This document shows positions 32,201 through 43,219 of a stretch of 64,000 nucleotides of DNA, piece by piece. The stretch covers positions 34,413,193-34,477,192 of the forward strand of contig NC_089723.1 in the NCBI RefSeq assembly GCF_035083965.1, written 5' to 3'. Positions within the stretch are counted from its first letter, which is position 1. Each line of letters starts with the position of its first letter. A model generated the notes under the pieces. The model was not told the origin of the DNA, ran no database searches, and saw nothing but the letters and a program-made list of their open reading frames with translations. This DNA is from Branchiostoma lanceolatum. Its lineage: Eukaryota; Chordata; Leptocardii; Amphioxiformes; Branchiostomatidae. The position numbers and the translations under genes are program-made.

Positions 32201-34719
32201 GCACAGCATTTAAAGTCACGGCGGACTCGCATCACCTCCTGTAGGGGGCAGAATTATCAGCGAAGGTAAGACAGGTCAACATTTCTCAATTCAAGTATAA
32301 CACATTTCAAAAGACTCGCGATCGGTGCTACAGACAGATTTGAATATTTGTTTAGATGTAACAACTTCCACAATACAAAAAAGGTAAATCATATAAAAGA
32401 CTGCTTTATTGTTAGAAACAATACAGAAACTCATGATTACCCCCATTCGATTGTAACGCTATATCAAAGAATATGTTGGCCCTTATTGTTAGTAATTAGG
32501 ATGTTTTATGCTTATAACATGTATTTATTGCCATCCATTGTACCGTGTACGGTCGTCGTGCAATAAAGTTCTTCTATCAAAGGATGGGAGGGACAATGTT
32601 CCAATCAGGATTCATCCTTCAGACCCTTGTAGTGCCTAGTGGCACACAGAAAGTTTCATTGCTGTTTCAGTAGCAGGGTACATTTTACAGCGAGGGGTTG
32701 CTAGCCCTTCACCTCCTCAAACACGGGACCCCCATTTTACGTCCTTTCCGAAAGACGATGCTGCCCGAACCAAGATGTTCTGGACCAGGATTGAACCGGG
32801 GTCTCCAAGTCAGCAACTAATCAGAGCCAATTATAACCAGGAGCCAGGAAATTCGTCGGATTTGTTACTTCATCTTATTGGACTTCAACCTATTGATTGT
32901 TTTCTGTGTCATCCCCCATATACATAGCAATGGTAAAAAAATTATTTGCTTCCAACTATTCGTTTGTGGTCCAGCGATGTTCCTACACATTTAATATTAC
33001 CTGTTGATTGTTGTCTGTGACATGGATGGTGAATGAACGCTGGTTGCCGCACATCATCCTCATGCAGATGTCAGTCTCTGGAAAAAAAAATATATTTGGA
33101 TTATGACTATGATTAGTGAGCTGAAATTACAACATTTAGAGAATTGCAGCATACATCCAGCTGCACATCCAAAAACACTTAAGAGCTATGTATGCCCAAG
33201 TTTTGAGCATATGTATATGATATGAAATGAGTGTATATTGGATAGCGTGTAAACTTATATATAATTTTAAAGATTCTTGAGCTTTCATGCTAATTCTAAA
33301 GATGCCGTCGGATCAAAATTGGTTAACAACCTGAAGGTAACGTTTAGATGATTGTTTGATGTCCTATAACTTAGTTACACAGATAACCAGTTATCAGAAA
33401 ATGTTGGTGTATCCTGTCTTTGGAAAAGCAATATAACAAACGGTTTTAGTGATAATGATATAACAACCTGCAAGAGGTACTGAAATTCCTCTCAGTAAAC
33501 TCACCCTCGTAGGCAAAGTAGACCTGCTGGCCAAGGCTGTTCTTGATCTTGTACTTGTTGTTCATCTCTATGCCAGTGAAGGCTGTGAAGGTAAGTTGTG
33601 AGAGAATTATAACATCTACATCATGTTTCCTCATAGACGACATAGACGAAATTATGATAGTAATACAGATAAAACTTATGTAAGAGTTGATAAAGATATT
33701 TCACGGAAATTTTTCTCAGGTTTTATTACATTATTACATTTACGATTCTGGCATAAGACACTCCAACAACAATTAGTTGAAGTAGATAAAAATTTACTTT
33801 GATTTCACAGCTAAGTTGAAGTTAGCCCCAAAACGTGTTAAATCTACTATCCCGGCGGTTTTCTCTAGCCCGGATACCATCCTCCACAGTAACCATTAGG
33901 CTCAATCTTCTCGCTTGCTAACCACGGATATTTCGGCTTTCACTTCAAATTCAAATACTTTTTCTCTTTCTATTCCATACTTAAAAGCGTCAAAACGTTT
34001 TAGAATTCTGTCGGTGTGGCCGCAGTGACACCATCCTTACCCTCAAACAGCTCCACTTGCTGATGGACCAGCAGTTGGTCAACCTGCGTCAGGTACTCCA
34101 GACCAGGGGGGCATCCTGGGATAGCTGCAGGAGCCGCCATCCACTGCTGCTCACCCCCGGGTTGGACGGTAACAGGCTGCTGCTCGGGTAAATATTAACG
34201 ATGATTAGATTTTAATAAAATGAAACAAGAAGATGAGTTTCAGCATTAAGTATTCATATTAAGCCATTATTTGCATAACGTGCATAAAAATCTCCGCCTA
34301 AGCTACCTGCATGCCTAAACTGACGGAAATCCGACGTTCCTTTCTTCAGTAAACCTCTTTGAAATGTTTTGACAGAAACGCCCTTGCAATTTCAAAATCA
34401 AAAGCTAGGGGCCCAAATATGTACCACTTTAACGTGAAAAGCCAATCAAGTTTTGCCATTGAGGCGTGATGCTTCAAGTCTGTGGTAGCGTTGCCATGTA
34501 AAATCTACTAAAGTTAGAACACAACAGTTTAAAAGTTGAATATGGTAATTGACATTAAAAAAAGGGGTTTAGGTTGACAGCTCTCGAATGTCCCTCATTG
34601 CACTCAAACCACAAATTATGAAATATACACTACTGAATAATCCGTGGGTAAATTTACGGAAACATAAATATACATATGTACATGTATATATGTATACCAA
34701 CACGTGTCCTTACCGTCAT
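29233..34719 (-). CDS. PLSCR: Phospholipid scramblase C (nine coding exons)
   Basis: Exons on the minus strand are 34714-34719 (ATG ACG, then GTAAGG), 34041-34182, 33505-33582, 33001-33077, 32105-32238, 31387-31507, 30380-30482, 29942-30000 and 29233-29271. The product is about 252 residues. Sequence and exon lengths follow gene B closely, including [18 protein letters not shown], the Cys cluster [18 protein letters not shown] and the Lys-containing loop [12 protein letters not shown]. This indicates a more recent B-C duplication. Only one last exon is seen, [12 protein letters not shown] and TGA. The penultimate exon leads into a membrane segment ([12 protein letters not shown]). Intron 7 carries a LINE tail. 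A strong donor-like site near 38559 (CAAG/GTAAGG) could end a non-coding 5' exon about 3.8 kb upstream. The start is chosen because ATG ACG ends in phase 0 at a consensus donor, as in gene A. Confidence 0.9.
30115..30345 (+). mobile_element. 3' tail of a non-LTR retrotransposon (LINE)
   Basis: One frame reads [36 protein letters not shown], and an earlier frame gives [11 protein letters not shown]. This matches the typical C-terminal end of LINE reverse transcriptases (LGH...RL, then T.E.DL...L.W...., then A.DR..W..L.....RHG). It is 5'-truncated and frameshifted, hence dead, and lies in scramblase C intron 7. Confidence 0.65.
30768..30914. mobile_element. MITE with TTACTCAAGCAACTGGAT arms
   Basis: The left arm GTTACTCAAGCAACTGGATA and the right arm with TATCCAGTTGCTTGAGTAAC form a hairpin. 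The interior ACAGCATCCGCTGTCTTTCG is itself partly palindromic. Outside the right arm, GGCGTATCTTACTGCCTGG, then CTGTCTAACC, matches the flanking block seen inverted at 7008 and 42901. Half copies lie at 42901-43022 and 53041-53125. Confidence 0.8.
31096..31260 (-). repeat. Dispersed repeat Y, copy 2 (inverted)
   Basis: On the minus strand: GCCAGGGGAGTCAGTCCACG, GGAAGGTTAACATTTCCCCC, GCGCCTGCAAATGAAAACC and CTCTCCTGGCAATTATTCTC. This is the cleanest uninterrupted copy and shows the arrangement broken by the nested insertion at 49.8 kb. Confidence 0.75.
32630..32850 (-). repeat. tRNA-derived SINE
   Basis: On the minus strand GACCCCGGTTCAATCCTGG carries a B box. It is followed by GTCTTTCGGAAAGGACGTAA and GGGGGTCCCGTGTTTGAGGA, then a tail with ATGTACCCTGCTACTG. 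The GTGTTTGAGGAG block also occurs in the SINE at 48755. It lies in scramblase C intron 4. Confidence 0.65.
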
Positions 34720-37700
34720 GAGTGCCTCTGGTTTTCTGACGTAATCGTTTTAAGATGATTCTGGTGACACTGCAAAAGACAATGCAGGATTCGGAGTTAG
34801 CTTTCACCGAAACTGTTAAACAGGAGTTCCCCCATCAACACTGGACCACCAACAATACTCCTAAGTTCTGCCAATGCTGTACGTGCGCTGAAACGCTAAC
34901 GCTACATTCTGTTGAAAGATATTCAGGTTTATATTCCAAATATCGTCATTTGTCCAACGAATAATACCCTGCTTTGACAACCCATCAACGAGATGACGCC
35001 CTTGACTTGTTTATTATACAAAAGATATGAATTTCTATGTTTGTGTAATGCGTCAAGCGGCATATGGCTAGATTCCAAAAGTAGACTTAGCTAGGTTGTG
35101 CATTTATAAAGTGCCATGTTTTTACCTTCGCCGAGAAGTATATGTTTTGCACAGCGTTCGTATGTGTGTGTGTGTGTGTGTCCTTTCGTCTGTAAACAGT
35201 ATAACTCGAGAATGCCTAAATGGATTGTCTTCATGTGGGTAGGTCTTCTTAAGACCTCAAAATGATTAGATTTTGGGTCCCCTAGTTGTTGTTGTTGTTT
35301 GTTTTTATCAGTATCATTCTAGATTTTCCAACGCTAGCAGACGAATGACTGTGGAAGACTGTGTGAAAGAATGAAGTATTGTCGCTACATACATGTTGTA
35401 TGCACGGTATAGAAATCATATTAATGAGCCTGCCTACGAAAAATCAACCTGTGTCGGCTCGGGCAACAATCATGGCTTCCTGGGCCAGTGTTTCGGAAGG
35501 CAAACACTTGTATTAATTTGCACAAGGGGATTGGGTCACAACATCCCTGCCTGCAGCTATTCAAGCATACTGCATGCCGTGCAAGGCATGATTATCAGTT
35601 CGCTGTTTTCACCTGAGTAATTGATATGTGTGCAGCGTTTCCGCTTCTCTCATCACGTTTGTTCATCATAATAAACGGCAGCCTCCACCAGGCCTTCCTA
35701 CTGGCGTATGGATCAATGAATTCCGTGGTCAGTCCACGGTAAAGTCAATGATTCGCCCGCTTGCAAATGAAACCTACTCTCCAAGCAGAGGTTGGTGGGA
35801 GAGGACAAAAAAACGGGGCATAGGATTCGCCTAAACTCGATCAGTGACTTGCGAAAATAAGCCGATTCCTAGATTAAAAATCGTGCAGATATTGAGACGA
35901 TACGGGCCGTCTTGCTGCCGAGAGTGTTCAGAGCTCGCAGACCCGTTGGACCAGCTATTTCCCTACTGTACATGTATGACGCCGGCTTTACACAATTATC
36001 AGTCACGTCAGCTGACTGTCTTGCATGTCACGGAAATACAAAAGAAGGAAACCGGAGACCGGTTTGTTTTGCGGGGTAGTCACAGCGGCATCAGCCGACC
36101 CTTTCTCCTTTGTTGACATCGTACCTGGCACTGTTCAAACCACTAACTCTGAAAGGTGATAGAGGAACATTTGTCAACATGCACTGGCTGTCAGAATCAG
36201 TCGGCCGTGGGGTTGTTCCGTTTACAAGTCCGAATGAGGACAGTTTGTGTACTGCATACAGAGAAGGGGCAAACGAAAGTCGAAAAATTAAGAAATTCAA
36301 TTGCCAAAGTCAACAAAAGCCTTTATTAGTATGTGTCAGATAATCAACAGTCTGAATTATAGCTACATTTTGTAATTCACACAGGCCATTCATTTTAAAA
36401 CATCTATCAATCATTGCAAAGAACGGACAACCTGAACCTATAGCTGTGCTTTACATCGCTTACACTCATCAAGACGCGTGCATCTTCCCTCCATAAGTAC
36501 ATCATAAAATACGACATGGCCCAAAGTGTCTCAGCTATCAGAAGGAAACTTAATAATGGACTCGCCATTCCTTTTACGTTAACGCTATTACATGAAATTA
36601 AGGGAAATTAAGGGCATATTTGTATCGATCTGCGCTTCAAGAAACCGGTCGAGAAAAAACACGCCCCTGATTGACACAGTAATTATGAGATAACGAAAAC
36701 ATCCCATCAAAAAGTCTCATTAATCATAGACACGGAGTAGTGAGTCACCGAGTCTGTTTCTCTTCATTTTGAATTGGTATTGTCGTTTAACACGTACCAA
36801 TGGAATGCGCCGCTTTTTTTCATATTATCATGCCTAATCAACAAGAAAAACAATTGGAAAATAAAACTGTGTTGGTATCTAATTTACTCAGACTGGGTAA
36901 AATGCAGGCTGTGGTGAGATGTATATATTTCTATTGTGATGGACATTCTTTCAAGACCTCTGCCTTTCAAACGTTTAACGTGAACTACGGCGGGCGCCAG
37001 AAAATACAACGTACATCACGCCATAGACATCAATTAAATTCGGAATACAGTCACGTTCAACTAGTTATTCATTCAATATAACTATATACTGATTCTTTAT
37101 TCTCACAGAAAGATTCTCACAGACAGCATTATTTCCCAACGATAAGCATTAAACTTGACGGATTAGTATGCAGACAGCAAGGTTTCCCAAGGATTAGCGT
37201 TAGACTTGGCCGTAGTGAAACTTACACTATTGGCGTGATAACTTCTAACAGTCCCAACTAAACATCTGGGTACTATAACGTTGACGTTACGCCATGAAAA
37301 AATGGCGGGCCCGGTCACGTGCTCACGTGATAAAAATATGATTGCGATTCAGTTAACGATGTTAATCAGCTTGCACGCACAGCCAAACCAACGTAGATAA
37401 CAACTTTATCACTTTCTTCTCAATTCAAGATTAAAAATGTCACTTTCTTCACAATTCAAGAAAAGTGTTCAGTAGAACATTCAGAAATGTTTTACCGTTC
37501 ATCTCAGTAACGTTAACTATTAAAACGCTAACGGTATTTCAAGAATCTTGAAACTTGCAAATTGGTAACGTTAACGGGCTCGTTACAAGTATTGGTACAT
37601 TGCGAACATATAATTCCACAGCATGTACCTTTCATCTTAGTCTCTCTCTCTTATTCTAACGTTACTTATCCATATAAACTGGGAGCCCTTTGCTGATGTG

Positions 37701-39398
37701 TGCTTACCTCAACTGCTTTCAACAAGAGCCCTTCACAATACCGCCATGCCCAACCCATGTAACTCTACACCTCAGTGAAGGACAATACGACATGGTCTTG
37801 TGACCTTCATTTACTTTTCCGCTATGACACTCTGTCGACTGTCTAAACAAATTTTTGGCTTCAAAATGCTTAAACAGTGGGAGTCTGGGTTGAAAGAAGT
37901 CGGTCTATAAGTCGGTTAAAAGTCTTTAAGACTACAGTAAACGGATAAGTGTTAGCCACTGTCTGTCAGTAACAGGTGGTTTTGCTCGTTGCTCGGAAGA
38001 AAAACTTAGATAAATCTATCGTTACATGGACCTAGCACTTCAAATGAGGGAATCACATATCTACTAGGTGAGGTGACGAGAATATACGGATGTTGTAGGT
38101 GGTGTTTAGGTCATGTTTGTGTCGAGTCCTTATATCTGGATGACCGGAGACAAGAATAAACAACTTCGAGAGGTTGAATAGACACAAGATCGCCAGATAT
38201 TTGCAGTTCCAGACTTTGCTAAATAGAAACGTAAAGTTACACAGGAGTCGTTATATCCTTTCTAAAACTCTTCACCCTTGCATTGAATATGATGTGGGTC
38301 AAACCTTTTATATGGTACAGAGCTGCACATGATATATAGGTGAGTGGTACTTTTGGACCACTTCTTCAGCTACAATGTGTGTACACCTGTCACTGAGTAC
38401 TGTGCACAAGGCGGTGGCTGAGGCTGTCTGAGAATAGTGCTCAAGAACCTTATCCCTTCTTACCCTGCATCTTAGGCCCAGTAAAATAGACCCCAAGTGT
38501 TTGCTGGAGAGATGTGAACGTTCAAAGGGATGTACGGAAGAAAGTAAATCCTTACCTTGAAGTGCTGAACAGTGGCGACTTTGCGAATCCACCACGAAGC
38601 GTCACGACTTGACTATGGCGGGAAGGTATCGGATGTCTGTGCGGGACGGGTAGAATAACAAGCCCTGTTGTGTATTGACATTAAATAAAACATAAAGGAA
38701 CCACATGACCAATCGGAAATCAACGGCGATGAACCACTGCCATGACCCCAAAGCTGGGTGGCGGTGTGGATGTTTCAAATCACGTTTTACGTCTTTTTGT
38801 TTGACTATAATAACTGTTTGTAATAACTTTATGGCAAATCCATGGGTGAGGGTAAGTTGCAAACAAAGCTTAACGATAATGGCATTGATAATTTAAGGGT
38901 ATACGTGTTACAGCGTGGGTATACTTTTTGAACAGAAAAGTACGTTTAAAAATGTGAAATGACAGCTATTCTGAATCTATTTCTACTCATGATAAGCTAT
39001 TTGAAGAGTTTGACGTCTTTTCTGCATGTGGTGAGAGATGCATTGTTCGACGTTTTGGTAGACAATAAATCGTTCACACACCAAAAAACGTACAAAAAAT
39101 AAAGAAAAAATCACATCTTCTTGAAGATAAGATAGATTAAAAAAAGGGATACACGGACAAATTTGAACTTGTATAGGGGAGGGGCGGACGAAACATTACT
39201 TCTCGCCAGAGGTCAACTTGAAAACTTTTTTTTTCACTAATCTTCATGAAACCAGCTAGAATTTTTCTAATGATAAAAAACACACAAAAAGATAAAATGA
39301 TGCAATTTTGTTTGACATTTTCCGATACCCACGGATAACTTACAAGAGAAAAAAATAAATTGCCACTGAATATTTTTTCACAACACAACTGCTGACCT
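34720..39398. other. Gene-free stretch between scramblase C and the SELENOI 3' end
   Basis: No exon with a recognisable product. It contains a (TG)n run near 35163-35182, a TCTCCAAGCAGA motif near 35777, and a minus-strand exon-like end at about 38559 (CAAG/GTAAGG) that may be a 5' UTR exon of scramblase C. Composition is otherwise plain. Confidence 0.4.
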
Positions 39399-42084
39399 TT
39401 TATTGTTCACATTTGACATTGCACATCAGACAATATGCACAGACATTTGAAAACTCCACAAGGACTTCGTGTTACTCTCTATATAACAAACACAGAAGTA
39501 ATTTACAAAAAGCGTTTTGCACATGATAGTTCCTGGTTTAAACCCAAGTTGTATCTTTGTGTTTTAATCCCTTGCTATGCTTTCCAGATAAGTAAACTCC
39601 GAAGAGATGCATCTAACAAGTCGACCCTTTAACACAAAATTGACTTAAAGTTTTCGTTATCTTGCTGCACATCACACTTTTGATACCTTGCAGAAGTTTC
39701 CAACAGCCTAAAAAAATAGGGTTTTGTACCATCAGTATTTGGTCCTGGCAACATGAATTTAAGGACAGCATAAGGGTTCAGCAAATGTAGAGCCTCTTGA
39801 TTTGTTCTTTCAATTTTCAACGATCATGTACTTCAAACAATTACGAAGACCAAGTATGTACATTCATTTCCACATAAATTGCTGATTCACACTTTTTGTA
39901 GATTTTCTACATACACAGACATCACCATTACAGACAATGACACTGGCAGGACTTCAGCTACTGATCTCTTTGATCTAGAAATGTTAATCAATCAAAGGGG
40001 GGGATTAGCAAATTCAGAACATACATGTATCTTTGTTGTCCTTCATTGTTTGCTGTTTTTAAGGATAAGTGAGAATCATTTCAACATATATTATGGAAAA
40101 CGAATGTACAGGTACATGGGCTTTTTCTAAATTACCATTTTCATATCTTTTATTCCCCCTTCATATACAACAGACACACAGCAATATCTACATTTTGATA
40201 CTAGTTAGCACTGAAACTTTAGACAATTAAGAACATTCAGACGCTCTACTAAACATGACTGACACATTGTGGGCATTTATGTTAACGTAGCACATATAAA
40301 AGCTATTACCTACACTTTACACATACTTTTGGAATGGACACTTTGACCTTTTGTAAGCAAGGTGATATTCACACAATTTTCACACAATTAGTCAATATGA
40401 CGAATCACCTGAGTAAATCAAACAACATACATAAAAATAACAAGAGCATAAGGTAAAAAAATCACAAAGGAACACAAAAAGTTATATTTTTTGGTATAGT
40501 CACAATTATAGTGGTCTTCACAACTAAAACATTGCCATTTTGGATCTATATTTTGTTGAAATGATGCCAGCCAAAAAAGTGATTTCTGTTCCTGTTTGAC
40601 AGCTGCCAAGAATACACAGGAAAGACATGCATAGTTCTACCAACAGAAATGTCATGCCATATTATCTTATACAGGCATATGATAAGAACAACTTGCACTT
40701 TGTTCTTAGTATCAACACCTGTTCCAGAAACAGGTGTCATAGTGGTCACAGTGGTGACAATTGCACCAGAACAACTCAATGTTTCACCAGCAGAGAAGGG
40801 AATGGAAACAAGAAGTCTTGTATGTAGAGTCTTTCAACATTTAACAGTGTTGAATGTTAAAGTATCTTGCAAAATTAGCACATGTACAAAAAAAGTCATG
40901 TATATATTCATAGTGGTCTGGATTTCTGCTTATTTCCTTCCCCTTCTCCAGGTACACATAACAGCAATTTGGTAATATCTAGCAGCAGAAAAGAAACAAA
41001 TAAACCAGCAGCATTTCAACAGAGATCTCACTAAAAACCTAAGAGCAGTATGATACATTCACATAAACCAGCAAAAACTGCACATAAATTATTCAAAATG
41101 CAAACCGTCTGTATTTACGACAATCAAAAATTTAGTAATTATAACATGTAGTCTAAAAAAAGATTTAAGACACAAAATTACCTCAAGGAAATAATATTGG
41201 CACATATTTGTAATCACACGACAGCCGTAATTTGTAAAACCTTAATTTTCAATGTAACTGATCAACTTTGTGGGTCTCATTACTGTTCTTACTACCATTT
41301 TGTTTGTTTTCATTACATTGACAGTTTTGACACCCCCAGTCCACTAGGGCAGCGACCAAACTGCAAATGAGCAATTTGACAGAGCACTCATAGAGCACTC
41401 GAATTTCATAGAAACAAAATGAATCTTTTTACGCTTTGTGTGTTTTCCTGTCTTTTCAGTCATATTTTTACATCTAATTATGAAGTCAAGGATAACACAA
41501 ATCCAATCTAGGAAGTAGCGCAATCACCGTCTTGTAGAAAGGGGATCTAAGGCAAAAATTAAACAACTCACCAACTGGAAAGGTAAAGTTGTGCCCTGGA
41601 TTTCAACAGGGGGCATTAGGGATGTAAAATGCAGTAAACTTGGGTGGGTAGATGAACACTAGTCAGCTTGTAGGCGGGCGTGTTTAGTTCCATGCTGTAC
41701 GACATGAGCCAAGTGGACATATGTCCTTCAATATGTCTTCAGATGTCAATGTGTCTTCAACAGGTTTTTTTTACTGACACCAGACAGTTTGTCATGAGCT
41801 GTAAGTTGACCAGTGTTCATCTTAAGCACCCTAAAGGTACTGCTCTTGCTATGACCAATATGTAACATCTTTATAACACTTTTTGTGGCAACTATGGATT
41901 TGTTTATGTCCAGTCCTGATAAAAGCAACCCCAAGACAAGAAAGCAAGTCTATATCCTTCCACAGAAATGACCATTGGTGGGGCTAGTGTAAATTCATGT
42001 AAAGGAAGTCAAATAGCCTTTCAGGCTGTAGGGGCAGTGGAGTCTATCCCTCCCCTTCCACTGCCTCTTACAGTTTTAACCCCC

Positions 42085-42255
42085 CCCCCCCCCAACTGAC
42101 CAAACTCAGGTACCCATTTTATACCTGGGTGGAGTGAGGAAATTTGTGTTTAGTGCCTTTCTCAAGGACACAATGTCTAGCTAAAAATGCCAGGAATTGC
42201 AACTGTGACCTCTTGATCTCTGGTCTGCTAGCCTTGTCGCACAGCCATTTGATGC
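42085..42255 (-). repeat. SINE with TCCTTGAGAAAGGCACT core
   Basis: On the minus strand: a tRNA-like head (CTGTGCGACAAGGCTAGCAG, then CAGTTGCAATTCCTGG as a decayed B box). The body is GTGTCCTTGAGAAAGGCACT, then ATTTCCTCACTCCACCCAGG, then ATAAAATGGGTACCTGAG. This order of blocks is common in invertebrate deuterostome SINEs. Confidence 0.65.
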
Positions 42256-42900
42256 CACGTAAACTAGAGCAATATGTTATCAATACTCTCCTGAATTGCA
42301 AGGCTATAAAGGGCACAGTAAAACACAACTGATTGCCCTAAATTATTTCTCAGAGTGGTACGAGGTCGTCAGATTGCCCTAGATTAATCTAGAGCAACCA
42401 TCAGTTGCCATGGTACGTCAGTCGTTGCCTGGGAATGCCTGAACTGCTTTAATCATGACCTGAGGCTGGGTATATTTTGGTGGGATGCCCTCCAGGCCAC
42501 AATGTCGTCGACATATATCGGTAGAGATTGTGAACTCACAGAATCGCTGATTCTACCCGTAGAGGTCCCGATCATTGACAGATTCCTATCAGGATGTGTT
42601 AGCTCTCATTACAAATGCTAAATTTCATGTTAATCCATTGATCTAATGTGACAAGTTGAAATGGTCCGTCTTTTAAGGGTCCTGGAATACCTTTAAATTC
42701 ACGGACTTCGATATGGATCTCTAACACTGAATACGCCAGAAGAGGTCCTGATCAGAGTCTCCAGTCAAAGAGCCAATTAGGATCTCTTCCGGAAGAATCA
42801 GCAATTAAGCCAAATTACAATCTTTACCCTGACACATACTGTGGCGTGACGTCATCATCAGACAATGATGTACCGCCTTAAGCAAATAAGCACAGATGAC

Positions 42901-43022
42901 ACGTTGATGAAGGATAGACATCCAGGTAATAAGATTCACCAAAAAACAGTTACTCAAGCAACTGGATAGAATTTTGAAACAGTCAGATGTTTCAGACAGC
43001 ATCCGCTGTCTTTCGTCAGTGA
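42901..43022. repeat. Half copy of the TTACTCAAGCAACTGGAT MITE
   Basis: The outer block ACGTTGATGAAGGATAGACA, then TCCAGGTAATAAG, then GTTACTCAAGCAACTGGATA and ACAGCATCCGCTGTCTTTCG. The second arm is missing. It ends 17 bp from the TAA that would close the read-through frame of the distal SELENOI exon. Confidence 0.75.
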
Positions 43023-43159
43023 CTGGTACAGATGACAGCTTACTTGTTAGGGGTTGCGCTTACCGGACTAGACAACTTATCCATAGACACTTTACAGACA
43101 CATTGCCATAACATGACATCACAGGTATTCAGTGGGTATTCACAATCTGCACTCAGTGG

Positions 43160-43219
43160 TCAATCTTGTTTCTTCAGGGTGAAGATGTTGATGTTAAAGT
43201 GGTCTGCCATCTGGACTAC
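43160..43219 (-). CDS. SELENOI: SELENOI last exon, distal version with in-frame TGA
   Basis: After TTGCAG, phase 0, it encodes [19 protein letters not shown] and then TGA at 43160-43162. The human protein has FSLRKPNSD before its Sec, so the local context (F.L.K, then D-TGA) and the codon number both fit a Sec codon. Reading through gives 39 more codons to TAA at 43040-43042, but these residues (PLSADCEY...) do not resemble the short human tail, which weakens the case. Confidence 0.7.
   Translation of the reverse strand, partial: VVQMADHFNINIFTLKKQD

Larger units (their letters stand above)
39399..43039 (-). other. Possible long 3' UTR of SELENOI
   Basis: AT-rich sequence without coding signal directly downstream of the distal SELENOI last exon. 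A minus-strand AATAAA (plus TTTATT at 39399-39404) is a possible end. If the TGA at 43160-43162 encodes selenocysteine, a SECIS hairpin should lie here. I scanned for ATGA...AA...TGA by eye and found no convincing one. The hairpin at about 40713-40738, with ATGA and TGAT at its base, is too short and lacks an unpaired AA. A SINE (42085-42255) and a half MITE (42901-43022) are embedded. Confidence 0.35.

Noticed and set aside
38308-38595. 95-codon minus-strand ORF as a protein
   Set aside because: It starts at GTG, has no family resemblance, and is cut by a strong splice donor near 38559. A 5' UTR exon is more likely.
40713-40742. Hairpin with ATGA and TGAT at its base on the minus strand, considered as a SECIS for SELENOI
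   Set aside because: Only about 22 nt separate the two motifs, the AA that should be in the apical loop is near or in the stem, and the lower helix pairs poorly. A real SECIS core is longer.
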